Origin: Valencia hispanica
Lineage: Eukaryota > Chordata > Actinopteri > Cyprinodontiformes > Valenciidae
Length of the DNA: 64,000 nt
Assembly (NCBI GenBank): GCA_963556495.2
Contig: OY747704.1
Location: 8,301,001 to 8,365,000, forward strand
Direction of reading: 5' to 3'
Position numbers and translations under genes: made by a program
In this document: one piece after another, positions 31,370 to 42,112 of the stretch
Layout: every line of letters begins with the position of its first letter
Position numbering within the stretch: the first letter of the stretch is position 1
The notes under the pieces: generated by a model
Told to the model about the DNA's origin: nothing
The model's input: only the letters and a program-made list of their open reading frames with translations
The model's database searches: none

Positions 31370-32515
31370 TGAGGCTTTGGCCTTTTACTGAACGAACTGC
31401 ATCTCCCAGCATCCTTTCACTGAACGAACTGCATCTCCCAGCATCCGTTGCGCTGCCCTCAACCCATTCTCATTGGTCTGTGGCCAGTGATGACATCACA
31501 GAGTTGATAAAGGCAGCGTGAATATTGAAATCCTCGTCTTTTGGTTCCCCAATGGTGCCCAAGGAGACGCTTAAATCCATTGCTAGCATTTTTCCCTTTT
31601 TCGTTCAAACCTGCTGGACCAGGAAGAACTTCCCTTTTAAACTTCGAACTGAATCGGCCGAGCAAACAGACTTCCCTGTACGGGCAACCAGGGAGTCCGC
31701 TGGCCTCTGAGCTCTATTGAAAACAGGCCTGAGTCCCTCAGCGCCTAAAGTCGGACGTCCGATTTTCTGACCTCGGTTTTGCGCAAAACCGCTCCTTTAA
31801 ACTGGACACTTTCAAGTCGTTCTACGTTCTTCGTCGTGGACTGTGGAGAGTTTTATCACCAAGTAGGATAAACCTGGTTTATATCTTTTAGTCTGGGTAG
31901 AGGAGAATTAGGTCTAGGATTTATATCCATTTTCTGTGGTTAAAATAAGTCTGTCAACTTGTTAACCACTGTTTATTCTTGGTCGTCTGTCGCTGTACAC
32001 CGACCCTGAATGTTGCATGCTTTTTGTGTTTTATTATTTGACTTTGGTTGCAACCAGAAGCAGTATATTATATTGTATTATTTCTCGGCTTGTTGTATTG
32101 TCCGCTGCGGTTGGCGCGTGTCTGTTTAGACAGGTCGTGTGGCCTTCCGTTGATTCCCTTTTTCTGTCATCCCTCCCTTTGTCCAAGTCACCATTGCTAA
32201 TTGAAACTAGCCTTTGTTGAATCGCCACGCGGTCTTCCTTTGTCTCCCTTTGTGAACCGATCGTGCCAATTGATAAGGCTTTGGGCTATTGACCGCATTG
32301 AGGGGGTAAGCTGAACCCCCCCTCATTCGCTCACTGTCTCCCCCACACACACACACACAGCCGCACACACACGCCCCCTTCCCTCGACGTTAACTTTGTT
32401 CTATATTTTTGCATGCGTCAGAATAGATGGAAATTATATTAAAAGTATCTCATTTATGAGATTGGTGCCCCTATATCTTTAATAAACAGGTTAAACTCGA
32501 ACGTCATCAATAATT
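31370..32515. mobile_element. Insertion within hAT element, possibly a solo LTR
   Basis: Separates two parts of the hAT transposase. It contains a 32-bp tandem duplication (31382-31445), a CA microsatellite (about 32345-32375) and AATAAA near 32479. There is no ORF with family resemblance. Regulatory-like composition suggests an LTR, but no partner copy is in the window. Confidence 0.35.
31382..31445. repeat. 32-bp tandem duplication
   Basis: Two units, 31382-31413 and 31414-31445, differing at one position; each contains ACTGAACGAACTGCATCTCC. Confidence 0.9.
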
Positions 32516-34559
32516 ATATTAATATTAAATTATTGATTATTATTATTGATGCTCAGAAAACCAAACAACTTTTTTTTATTATTAATAGTTACAACAATGG
32601 CATAAATCAAGCACTGATGAACTCTCTGAAAAATTTGATCTAAAATCAGTCACATGTCAGCATATTGCAGCAGATAATGCCAATGTTAATTTTGGTATGC
32701 GAGCTGCAGATTTAGATAAAAATCTGAGATTATATATTTTTGAGGTTGTGTTCATTAGTTCTTTTTTATTGAATTAGCTATTTTTTTTCCAAATGCCAAA
32801 AATGTCCCTTATTTGGCTGTGAGAAAGTTGGTTACCCTACTTGTGGATGATAAGAGTAGGTCCTGGAATGGCCCACACCAACAAATTGTCTGAGAACTTT
32901 GAATATTTTGTTTTCCAATTCTGTCCCCTGGTCCTGGTGGAGTCTTGCTGGATATCCAAATCATGGGATAAAATCATTGAAAATGTTATTAGCAGCAGTT
33001 CTACCAGCTTTATTCTTGGTGGGGTATGCTTGAGCAAACCTGGTGAAGTGATCAACTACCCCAAGTACCCACCACCGCTGGCTTCAAGGTGAAGAAAATC
33101 AATGCAGACAAGTTCAAGGGGTGAGGCTGATGTTAAGCACCCCATCAGCGAACGGTCTGGCATAGCAGGCTTTTTCTGCATCAAGCAGCAACACTTGCGA
33201 GTGATATATTCTGAAAAATCTTTTTTTCATAAATACCCAGAAAAACTCTTCTCATGCTAGACTAAAAACTCGTTCAGCACCAACATGTCCCATATTGTCA
33301 TGAAGGTGGGTCAGAACTGTCTGCTTGCAGCTGCTTGGCAACAATAACTGTCTTCGGCCCAAAACTTTTCGCCACAAGAGACCATTTTCAACTAAGATTT
33401 TTTTGCACTCTCTTGCTAGTTTCCTTGATGTTTTATCCAATGTCTTGTGGCTATCTGATGGTAGCCCTGGGTTCTTTTCTTTACACTCCAAAATCTTTCC
33501 AATCACTAGATCTTTCTGTTGCTATCTAACCATATCACTGTGGTCAATCATTGGGAAAGATTGTGTTTGATCTTGGGTTTGGGATGAGATGTTAAGAGCT
33601 GCAACCCAGCCAATTTCCTTTTAGTGAGCTTTTCTGCTTCCTGCCCATGCAGTACACACTGCATTCTCAGACAATGTCCCTTAGCACTGATTCATGCAAG
33701 CACTGATGCCAAGGGGACAGCGTGAAAGCATGTCAGCATCCACATTAAGCTTGCCTGGTTGGTATATTATTTCAAAATGGAAGTCTGCAAGCTCTCCCAT
33801 CTAGCAATGACCTACTTTATTTAACTTAGCATTGCTTAATATATAGGTCAAGGGGTTGTTGTCAGTAAATACAATAAAGTGTGGTGCATAAAAAGGTAAT
33901 CCCTGAATTTGTCACACACTGTCCACTTTAATGCCAAGAACTCCAGCTTGCCACTGTGAAGATGGTAATTTTGCTCTGAAGGTGTAAGTGTGTGTGAGCC
34001 ATAGCCAATCACTCTAAACTTTTCATTTTGCTTCTGATAAAGGACTGAACTTGTATGTGAGGAAGAGGATGCTTGTCAGGCACAGTCTTTTTGTTCAGCA
34101 GGCGATAATCAATGCAAAGCCTGAACGACCCATCCTTTTTCCTCACACAGACAATGGGTGCTGCATATGGTGAGTGAGACTTTGCAATCTACCCTTTAAC
34201 TAACAGATATTCTATGTACTCCTTGACTTCCTTGTACATCAGCTTTGGGATGGAAGCATAAGCCTTTTGCACTTGAGTGTCATCTGTCAGCCTAATTGAC
34301 ATTTTGAGGGAGGGGATGCGCCCAATGTCATTGCTATCATGGGCAAATGCTGCAGATTCTCCAACTAGCATTTTCTTGACCACCTGCTGCTGTTCTGGGT
34401 TCAGATGTGAAATGTCAACTGGTGGTGTAACCATGGCTCAGTTGAGGATGCTGTGGGATTAGTGGTTGTGACTCCTGCACTCACTGGACTGGCTTATGGT
34501 TGTTCTTCACTCTGCCCATTGCTTCTCAACTCCATGACCTTTGCTTTGTGCTGGATAGA

Positions 34560-34862
34560 GCCCACAGCAGCAATGAAGATACAGCAGCACCATTTGTCGT
34601 TCCGATTGCGTCTGACGAGAAGGCAGAAGCTCCCCACCTACTGCAACCTGGTGCTGCACCAGTCCATAAAACAAAGGTTTGGATGCTGCTTGTAATTTTA
34701 TCCTGTTTCTGTAGTCCATACATGTAATATACAGGACCATAAAAATAATACCAAAAATAATTAAATAAATTGCTAAGACAAATAAAAGAAAATTATAATA
34801 ATCTTCATTAACAAAAAAGAATGGTCAAACAATTCTTTTGGGTGTAGTCAACACCTACAGAC
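34560..34862 (-). repeat. 5' LTR of gypsy element
   Basis: Partner of 29278-29573. The two LTRs differ at many positions, implying an old insertion. Confidence 0.8.
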
Positions 34863-34914
34863 ATGGAGTCAAACGCACTTGATTCAATAATTAGTCTTTC
34901 TGAGTGACATGTAA

Positions 34915-35280
34915 ACTGTGATAAATGCTCCCATTCTAATTAAGATATTAGCTTATTACTATGGAGAAGAGGAAACTATAGAACATGTTATATTACACTG
35001 TCAGAAGTATCATGGGAAGAGAAGGCAATTAATCCAAAACCTCAGTAACATGAAAATGAAACTGGATCTTATTGATTTACTGCAAAATGACTCAAAAAGT
35101 GAAAGTTATCAGGCTTTATTCCAGTTTTTAGAAGAGAGTAAACTGTTTGGGAGGATTTAAGGAATTCTTTTTTTTTTTTTTTTGAGCGACGTTCCAGTCC
35201 ACACTCCACACCAGTTGGTGGTGGCAATGGACCATTTTGTTGTTTGCCAACCACCAATAAAATTTAGAAGAGGAAGATAC
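34915..35280 (+). mobile_element. LINE 3' end (same family as 13610-13940)
   Basis: The ORF 34918-35160 (80 codons) has EEETIEHVILHCQKY and ends FQFLEESKLFGRI, the C-terminal zinc-binding region of a LINE polymerase. The 3' UTR has a T run, the motif CAGTTGGTGGTGGCAATGGA and CCAACCACCAATAAAATTTA near the end. Confidence 0.65.
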
Positions 35281-35540
35281 TAGCTGAAAGATTGCCAAAA
35301 GCTTGATTTAGATTTGCATTTAAACATAGGCCTACTAACTGTCCAGAGAGAGATATAGAGGGCTGAATGTTTGCTTGCTTATTTTAGTCAATTTTAAGAT
35401 AGGTCTGAAACTGAAACACTGGTTGTTTACGAAAAATTACAGAGTTAAAAGTTAAAAACTATGGCTCAATGAGAAAAGCTAATTATATTCTCTTATTATA
35501 TCCTCTCATTTGGCAGCACATCTTTCCCAAATATCTTCAA

Positions 35541-35690
35541 ATGGTAAATGATCTGCATTTGTATAGCGCTTTTTCAGTCAGAGGACCATAAAGCGCTTTA
35601 CACTACATCCAGTCATTCACCCATTCACGCACACATTCACATGCTGATGGGGGCAAGCTCCTACATTGTAGCCACTGATGATGCCACTAA
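35541..35690 (-). mobile_element. LINE/SINE tail (AAATGGTAAATGATCTGCAT type)
   Basis: Contains TTGTATAGCGCTTTTTCAGT and AAAGCGCTTTACACTACATC, a very common fish repeat terminus. Non-coding. Confidence 0.5.
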
Positions 35691-35994
35691 CAAAGACTGA
35701 TGATGTCTATACTGGATCATGAAAGCTCTATCTTCAAAAGCTAGATATGCTTCAAAGCAAGACTCCTAGAAAATGTGTTTAAACATCTCCAGTATTAGTA
35801 GAGCTGTTGGAAATGTGTGATATCCCATGAAGAATCAGAAAATTATTTATTGTGGAATGCTGAATTAATTTTTGCCTCCAATGCTACTTCAACAAACTGA
35901 TGGGAAAATAATGACAATAGACAAAAATTGGTTTTGGATAGATAGCTACTGTCCAAAGAATTACTGGATGAAAACTGATAGTTCCCATTTCTCC
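35691..35994. other. Unassigned spacer
   Basis: About 300 bases of AT-rich sequence with no recognised element. Confidence 0.35.
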
Positions 35995-36285
35995 CAAAGC
36001 CGACTGCATGGTGGCATAGTTACTAGTACTGCTGGATTTGTATTTTACCAGAAAGGAGGTCCTGGGTTCAAAACCTGGCCTGGGATCATCCTGTATGGAT
36101 TTTAACATTTTTCTCCATGTGCATGCATGAATTCTCTCCAGGTACTCTGGCTTCCTCCCACAGTTCATAAACATGACTGTTAGGTTAATTACTCTCTCTA
36201 AAAATTCCTTAGGTATGACAGCATGGTTGTTTGTTCTGCAAGTCTCTGTGATGGACTGCAGGGTGTGTACCATGCCTCTTGCCCA
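35995..36285 (+). mobile_element. tRNA-derived SINE
   Basis: A tRNA-like head with a box-B match GGTTCAAAACC (36065-36075), then a conserved body containing ATGAATTCTCTCCAGGTACT and CTGGCTTCCTCCCACAGTTC. The related antisense copy is at 54185-54360. The pol III boxes have drifted from consensus. Confidence 0.65.
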
Positions 36286-36288
36286 ATT

Positions 36289-36449
36289 CAATTCAGATTA
36301 TTTATATAGCACCAATTCACAATAAATTATGTCAAGGCACTTAACAAAAAATAATTTTAATCCAATCATACATGCATTCCAATTGACTGTACTTGTTTAA
36401 TAGTGTTTTATGTTCAGTTCATTATTCCAATTAGTTTAAAAGTTTTCTA
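36289..36449 (-). mobile_element. L2-like LINE 3' tail, interrupted
   Basis: Matches the first 130-150 bases of the 46258 family (CAATTCAATTCAG, TTTATATAGC, CAAGGCACTTAACAA). It breaks off at CTATTTA where the next element begins. Confidence 0.65.
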
Positions 36450-36652
36450 TTTAGTGTAACTAAACCTCATGAAAAATCATAACCCCGTTGCCAGAAAAAA
36501 TTCTACAAAGTGGGCGGTGCCAGGAAGAACGGAGGGGTATGGCCAAGTGTGGAGGATGAGCGGAGGGGGGAATGTGGGGGTGTGTTCAGGAGGACAGGGA
36601 CAGCTCGCTTAATATGAGAGTTTTGCGACTGATCGATCTGATCAACATTAAT

Positions 36653-36964
36653 CTGTTTTGAACGTTAGCCTATGTTAGCATTACCACTCAGAGACTGGAC
36701 TCCTCCTGTCTCCCTCTGCCTCAGCATCACCGAGCTCGGGCGGCGCTGGTTCGGCGCCCTGAGCCAGGGGATCTCCTCCGCCGATATCGGAGATAGAGGG
36801 AGGCTTTATGGAGCCCAGCGGCCGCGAGCCGTATCAATTCGAGCCGCTGGCTCGGGGCGCTGAGTCAGCGCTGCCCGAGGCTGCCGCTGCTGCTGAGGGA
36901 GAGAGAGACAGGATGGGTCCAGTCTCTGAGTGGTAATGCTAACATAGGCTATCGTTCAAAACAG
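36653..36964. repeat. Long imperfect inverted repeat with GC-rich core
   Basis: Outer arms of about 47 bases (36653-36699 and 36918-36964) match except at one position, including TAGCCTATGTTAGCATTACC. Pairing continues imperfectly inward for about 30 bases (CCTGTCTC, CCTCAGCA). The central 150 bases are rich in CpG and GC. It may be a foldback/MITE or part of the surrounding shell. Confidence 0.85.
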
Positions 36965-37115
36965 TATGTTAGCTATGCTAACTAAGTGCTAATGTGATAA
37001 TAATGGTAACCTGAAAAAACCAATCCAACTCCAAACTCGCCACGGGTCCGGCCCGGTATGTTTGATGGTTTTGTACCCAAACCCATGGGGTGTGAGACCA
37101 TGGCTGCTGTGACAT

Positions 37116-37155
37116 AGGCAAGGCAAGGCAAGGCAAGGCAAGGCAAGGCAAGGCA
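37116..37155. repeat. (AGGCA)8 tail of L2
   Basis: Eight perfect 5-bp units forming the 3' terminus of the minus-strand L2; the plus-strand copy at 12050 ends in the complementary (CCTTG)n. Confidence 0.9.
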
Positions 37156-37334
37156 ATTTTATTTGTATAGCACACTTTCAACAGCAGGGCAATTCAAGGT
37201 GCTTTACATGATTTGGTGATTTAAAAGAAACACATAAAAGAAACACACATTATACATGATACACAATAAAGCAAGAGAAAAATAAAAAAAAGCAAGAGAG
37301 CATGAACACATTTCATACATATAACATCAAGCAT

Positions 37335-40329
37335 TTACTCAAAGGCAATTCTAAACAGATGGGTTTTTAGTCTCGATTTAAAGCAGTTCAGAGTTTCAGC
37401 AGCTCTACACTCGTCAGGAAGTCTGTTCCAGATAAGGGGAGCATAGAAACTGAAAGCTGCTTCTCCATGTTTAGTTCTGAGTCTAGGGATGTTTAGTAGG
37501 CTAGAGTTGGAGGACCTGAGTGGTCTTGGTGGTTGGGACCATGACAACAGGTCTTCAACATATTTTGGTGCTAAGCCATGTAATGATTTATAAACTAGTA
37601 AAAGTATTTTAAAGTCTATTCTCTGAGCTACAGGGAGCCAGTGTAAGGACTTTAGAACTGGGGTGATGTGCTCTACTTTCCTGGTTCTAGTGAGGACGCG
37701 AGCGGCAGCGTTCTGGATCAGCTGCAGCTGTCTGATTGACTTTTTAGGCAGACCTGTCAAGATGCTGTTGCAGTAATCAATCCGACTAAAGATAAACGCA
37801 TGGATGAGTTTTTCTAGGTCGTGTTGCAAAATCAGTCCTTTAATCCTAGAAATGTTCTTCAGGTGATAGAACGCTGACCTTCTTATTGCCTTTTTGTGAC
37901 CCTGGAGGTTCAGGTCTGAGTCCATTACTACACCTAGGTTACGAACCTGATCAGTAGTTTCTAGCTGTATTAATTGAAGCTGTGTGCTGACTCTTGATCG
38001 TTCCTCCTTGGGTCCAAAAATAATCACTTCAGTTTTGTTTCTATTCAGCTGGAGAAAGTTATGGCACATCCATCCATTTATTTGGTCAATGCATTGATTT
38101 AGGGTTTGAATGGGTTCAGAGTCACCTGGTGACATTGTAATGTAGAGCTGAGTGTCATCCGCGTAGTTATGGTAGCTAATGTTATTGGTCGCTATAATCT
38201 TGCCTAGTGGGAGCATGTAGATATTAAATAAGAGGGGCCCCAGGATGGAGCCCTGGGGCACCCCACATGTGATTTCTGTTTGTTCTGATGAAAAGTTTCC
38301 TATTGAAACATAGAAGTCCCTGTTCTTTAGGTAAGACTCGAACCAGCCAAGTACTGTACCAGAGAGTCCGACCCAGCTCTCCAGTCGTTCCAATAAAATA
38401 TCATGATCAACAGTGTCAAATGCTGCACTGAGGTCCAACAGAACCAGCACTGTGGTTCTTCCACAGTCTGTATTTATGCGGATGTCATTAAATACTTTGA
38501 CGAGGACAGTCTCGGTGCTGTGGTGAGCGCGGAAACCAGACTGAAAAGCATCAAAACGGTTTGTCGTTGTTATGAAGCCATTTAACTGCTGAAACACAGC
38601 TTTTTCAATAATCTTACTGATGAATGGGAGATTAGAGATTGGCCTGTAGTTCTGCATTAACGTGTTGTCCAGATTTTTCTTCTTTAGCAGTGGTTTAATA
38701 ACTGCTGTTTTTAAAGCCTGAGGGAAGACACCTGATAGCAGTGATGAGTTCACTATTTGAACAAGATCAGAACCAATAACAGGAAGAACTTTCTTTAGAA
38801 AAGCTGTGGGTAGGATATCAAGACAGCAGGAGGAGGAGCTTAATTGGATAATGATTTTTTCAAGGCTGTTCTGGTTTAATTCGTGGAATTCAGACATTTT
38901 CTCTACATTGTTGTTGATTGGGGATGGCACTGGTTGTGGGTTCGATATTGAGGTACAGATTGACCGTCTAATTGTTAGAATCTTTTCAGTGAAAAAGCTG
39001 GCAAATTCATTGCAGGCCCTGGTAGAGTTTAGTTCTGGGGCTACTGTCACTAAAGGATTAGTTAGTCTTTCCACTGTTGCAAATAGAGTCCGTGCGTTAT
39101 TAATGTTTCTGTTGATGATTTCAGAAAAGAACGATTCCCTAGCATCTTTTATAGTTAGCTGATATCTATTCAGTCTCTCTTTGTAGATCTCATAGTGAAC
39201 CTGGAGTCGAGTTTTCCGCCATTTTCTCTCGGCTCGTCTACACTCTCTTTTTTCACTACGTACCAGTGGATTACTTGTCCACGGAGACTTCTTTCTACCT
39301 GAGACTACTTTCACTTTAGTTGGAGCAATGGAATCCATGATGTCTGAGATTTTCGCAAGGAAATGATCTACCAACTTATTTACTGAGTTTGAATTGGGAG
39401 ATGAGGGGGATGTGGTGGAAGGATAAATACGTTTAAAGGTTTCTACTGAACTGTCCCCTAGAAAACGCTTTTTTATAGTGGTCTTACTGTGGCTGGGTAA
39501 TTTAGCAGAGATGGTACTTTGAAAGAAAACACAGAAATGGTCAGATAATGCAATATTAATTACAGAGATGTCAGAAATATTTAAACCTTTGCTGATAATT
39601 AAGTCCAGAGTGTGTCCTTTATTGTGTGTTGGTTGTTTGACATGCTGGATCAGTCCGAAGTTGTGGAGAGTATCATCTAATGTTTTTGCTTGTCTATCTT
39701 GGGGGTTGTCGGTATGGATGTTAAAGTCCCCCACGATGATTAGTTGGTCATAGTCGATACATATTACAGAAAGAAGGTCATTGAAGTCATTAAAGAAGTT
39801 AGAGTTAAGTTTTGGTGGTTTATATAAACTTAGAAATAACGCTTTGTTAGGCTCATTTATCTGGGTGGCTAGGTATTCAAAAGAATCAAACGTGCCCAGG
39901 GTTACCTTTTTAAAGTTCATTGAGTTGTGAAAGATGGTGGCTACACCTCCGCCTCGTTTGTGTTTTCTGTTCTCGCTTAAGAAATTATAATTTGGAGGAC
40001 TGGATTCTATTAATGAAGTTGTTTCGTTATTTTCATCTAGCCAAAGTTTCTGATAAAAAAAGGGCGTGTAAATTATGCTCAGTGATGAAGTCATTGATAA
40101 GAAAAGACTTTCCGGATAGAGATCTAATGTTTAATAAAGCTAACTTAAGTATTGTGATGACGGGCAGCTGACCCTTCCGACAGGTTATCAATTTGAGATT
40201 TTGTTTAATATGAGAGCGTGTGGTTAACGGTTTATGTTTCCTGCTGCTGATAATCACTGATATAGCCTCAGGGGTGCCGGGTGAATTCTGGGAGACGGTA
40301 GGGGTGGATTTATTGCCCGGTTCCCTCAA
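37335..40329 (-). CDS. L2 LINE ORF2 (APE endonuclease and reverse transcriptase), one frameshift
   Basis: Two frames: 40329-40033 (endonuclease start, [13 protein letters not shown]) and 40094-37335 (919 codons). They join near 40047, where one extra T shifts the frame inside the endonuclease SET motif. Endonuclease motifs GDFNIH and SDH are present. RT motifs follow: [24 protein letters not shown] and YADDTQLY (near 38170), then the conserved C-terminal [12 protein letters not shown]. Apart from the frameshift I saw no internal stop. This is an autonomous LINE polymerase, probably inactive because of the shift. Confidence 0.88.
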
Positions 40330-40332
40330 ATA

Positions 40333-41661
40333 TCAGATATCTGTAATAATCAGTGGGGGGAAGCTCCCAGGCTTATGGACACTAGTCCCAGGCGTTTGGT
40401 GTAGTCTAAGTTTAGGTGTTAATTGTGTCCCAAGTTTGATTTGCTCATTCAGTCTGTCTGTAAAGTTTCTAAATGGAGACTCATTTGATGTGGCTGAGTC
40501 ACAGGAAGATGAAGACTTAATCTCTGATGGTTGTTTATCTGTTCGGTCCTGTGGTGTCATCATGACTTGCTGTTTTTGTTCTCTGATATCCATGGCCGCC
40601 TCAAGGTCAGCTTTTGGGAGCAAGTGTTTTGCTTTCTGATGTTGATAAGAAAAAATGTTTGCTGCCAACAGCCTTACTCCGGACCTGTTCAAATAGCGCA
40701 TTCCTGCTTTAAACAGATGATTAGCACTTCCAAATACTTTGAAATTATTAATAAATGTGAACGACTTCTCAGCTGATTGTTTCTTCAACCATTTATGGAG
40801 CATGCGGAGTCTGCTAAATCTTTCTTCATTCCCTTCAGGGACTGGTCCGCTGATGAGGATGTTTACGTTAAGTCCATCAAGTCTCTGTAGGAGATCAGAA
40901 AAGTCTCTCTTCAGAATCTCTGATTGTCTCATCACGATGTCTGCTGATCCAGCGTGAATGACGAGCTTTTCCAAAGCAGGATGTTGGTCCAAGATTTTAG
41001 GGATTTTTTCTGATATTTCTCTCACTGTATTTTTGTAGCAGCTATAAACTTTGGTATTCTTGCTACAAAAAGCCTCAATTCCATTAATTGATCCGTCTTG
41101 TATGATAACAGTCTTTGCTGGGGGCGCTCTTACTTTATGTGTCCGTTTGATGCGGCTGGGTTTCTCCTGGTGGCTTTGACTGGTCCCGGGGGATGCGTCA
41201 TCTTTCGGGGAACTCAAGGCTGCGAATCTGTTTTTCAGCGGGATTCCAGGTGGAGAAATATCTCTTGTTTTTGGCTGAAACCTCTTTTGTTTACTTTTAG
41301 CAGAAGCGGCAGTTCTGGGTTCAGAGGTTTCTCTGTGTTGGAGTTTCTTTTGTTTTTTCTTCCTCGGAGAACAGGCTGGGGTTGATTTCATGCGTTTTAA
41401 AGCTGGCCAGTTTTCATTGTAGTGCGGAGTTCTGCCGCTCAGACGCCTGTAGGGAGTCTCTGTGACACGGTTAGACCGACATAACACAGGGCTGTTTGTA
41501 TTCAAAGGGCTGTTTGTATTCAAAGGTAAAGGTAAAGTTGTTTCATTTTGTCCATAATCAGCGTGGAGATCAAAATTAATTTCCAGATGACGTAGCTTCG
41601 TTTCAATGCCCTCAATTCTGTGGAGCAGTTTTTCAAAATCCTCAGCTGAGCAAAAAGCCAT
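40333..41661 (-). CDS. L2 LINE ORF1 protein (coiled coil plus SGNH esterase-like domain)
   Basis: 442 codons when started at MAFCSAEDF (41661); the open frame extends 93 codons further upstream, but that stretch is hydrophobic low-complexity 5' UTR translation. The N-terminus has a short coiled coil (FEKLLHRIEGIETKLRHLE), the centre is basic and Ser/Pro rich (nucleic-acid binding), and the second half carries IHAGSADIVM and ISGPVPEGNEERFSRLRMLH, patterns of the SGNH-hydrolase/esterase domain known from fish L2 ORF1 proteins. The catalytic serine position is not clearly kept in this copy (HAGSADI where GxND-like motifs usually occur). It lies directly before ORF2, in the same frame. Confidence 0.8.
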   Translation of the reverse strand: MAFCSAEDFEKLLHRIEGIETKLRHLEINFDLHADYGQNETTLPLPLNTNSPLNTNSPVLCRSNRVTETPYRRLSGRTPHYNENWPALKRMKSTPACSPRKKKQKKLQHRETSEPRTAASAKSKQKRFQPKTRDISPPGIPLKNRFAALSSPKDDASPGTSQSHQEKPSRIKRTHKVRAPPAKTVIIQDGSINGIEAFCSKNTKVYSCYKNTVREISEKIPKILDQHPALEKLVIHAGSADIVMRQSEILKRDFSDLLQRLDGLNVNILISGPVPEGNEERFSRLRMLHKWLKKQSAEKSFTFINNFKVFGSANHLFKAGMRYLNRSGVRLLAANIFSYQHQKAKHLLPKADLEAAMDIREQKQQVMMTPQDRTDKQPSEIKSSSSCDSATSNESPFRNFTDRLNEQIKLGTQLTPKLRLHQTPGTSVHKPGSFPPLIITDI

Positions 41662-42112
41662 GTTGATAAGTCCATAGAAAAGTAATCCAAGAAGAGATCT
41701 GGTCCAATACAGTAACTCCAGGGGCTGGGAAAATAAAGTAACTAAGAAAAGGTTAAGAAAGAAAACAAGAAAAGCAAACAGAAAAGAAAAGAAAAGAAAA
41801 TAAGTGAACGGATCTGGAGAGAGACAGAGAGCAGCTGCTCCTCCTTCAGCAGACAAAGACAGACAGGCATAGTCAATGCCTGTGACGTAAAGATGTACCG
41901 CTCTCCACCAATCACAAAATTCAAATGTAGTAGCCACCATTCAACCCTAAGGGGGCAGAACTAAGACGTTTTTCGACCAAAAAGTGTAGAATTAAACAAG
42001 TTTTCACCAAAATGTTAAAAAATCCCCAGAAACTGAAAGATTGCATTGGCAAAGACCCATTTATACAGTTTAGAAGCAAAAAAAAGTTGTTTTGGGGTTT
42101 AGTTACACTTTA

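Larger units (their letters stand above)
30893..32836 (+). mobile_element. hAT-like DNA transposon inside gypsy integrase
   Basis: Imperfect terminal repeats TAGAGTTGCCAACTGTCCC (left) and GTTGGTTACCCTA (right). Inside, near 31170-31370, frames read MDKPSKKKR and then FSIATDASNKGNRK; near 32590-32700 they read ALMNSLKNFDLK..HIAADNANVNFG. Both match the transposase core of a hAT-like protein. The gypsy integrase frame stops at its right edge and resumes at its left edge. A further insertion (about 31370-32515) splits it. Confidence 0.6.
29278..34862 (-). mobile_element. Ty3/gypsy retrotransposon with paired LTRs, gag lost
   Basis: Two direct repeats of about 300 bases bound the element (29278-29573 and 34560-34862). 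Minus-strand pol pieces lie between them: protease-RT linker and RT start (34434-34189), RT/RNase H traces (34190-33600), integrase zinc-binding domain (33506-33252), integrase core on both sides of an insertion (33060-32840 and 30860-30547), and an LTR-proximal chromodomain-like end (30550-30300). Only about 120 bases separate the 5' LTR from pol, so gag is missing. A hAT-like element sits within integrase. Confidence 0.8.
37116..41945 (-). mobile_element. Near full-length L2 LINE
   Basis: Minus strand. 5' region above 41661, ORF1 41661-40333, ORF2 from 40329 to 37335, and a 3' UTR ending in eight AGGCA units (37116-37155). This is the best preserved element in the window. ORF1 ends in UGA and ORF2 continues in the same frame; ORF2 then has one frameshift near 40047. 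Other members of the family are at 11165-12050 and 63376-64000. Confidence 0.92.
36454..42108. mobile_element. DNA-transposon shell with TIRs enclosing an L2 LINE
   Basis: Terminal inverted repeats GTGTAACTAAACC (36454-36466) and GGTTTAGTTACAC (42096-42108) are exact, flanked by TTTA on both sides (36450-36453, 42109-42112). Without the L2 (37116 to about 41945) the shell would be about 0.8 kb and non-coding. It also includes the inverted repeat at 36653-36964. The family is not recognised. Confidence 0.6.

Noticed and set aside
37335..40094. 919-codon frame as a novel host gene
   Set aside because: Endonuclease and RT motifs, the ORF1 partner and the AGGCA tail identify it as an L2 LINE.
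41662..41940. 93-codon N-terminal extension of L2 ORF1 with a hydrophobic stretch
   Set aside because: The composition is CT-rich 5' UTR (F/L-rich translation), and a good start with coiled coil follows at 41661.
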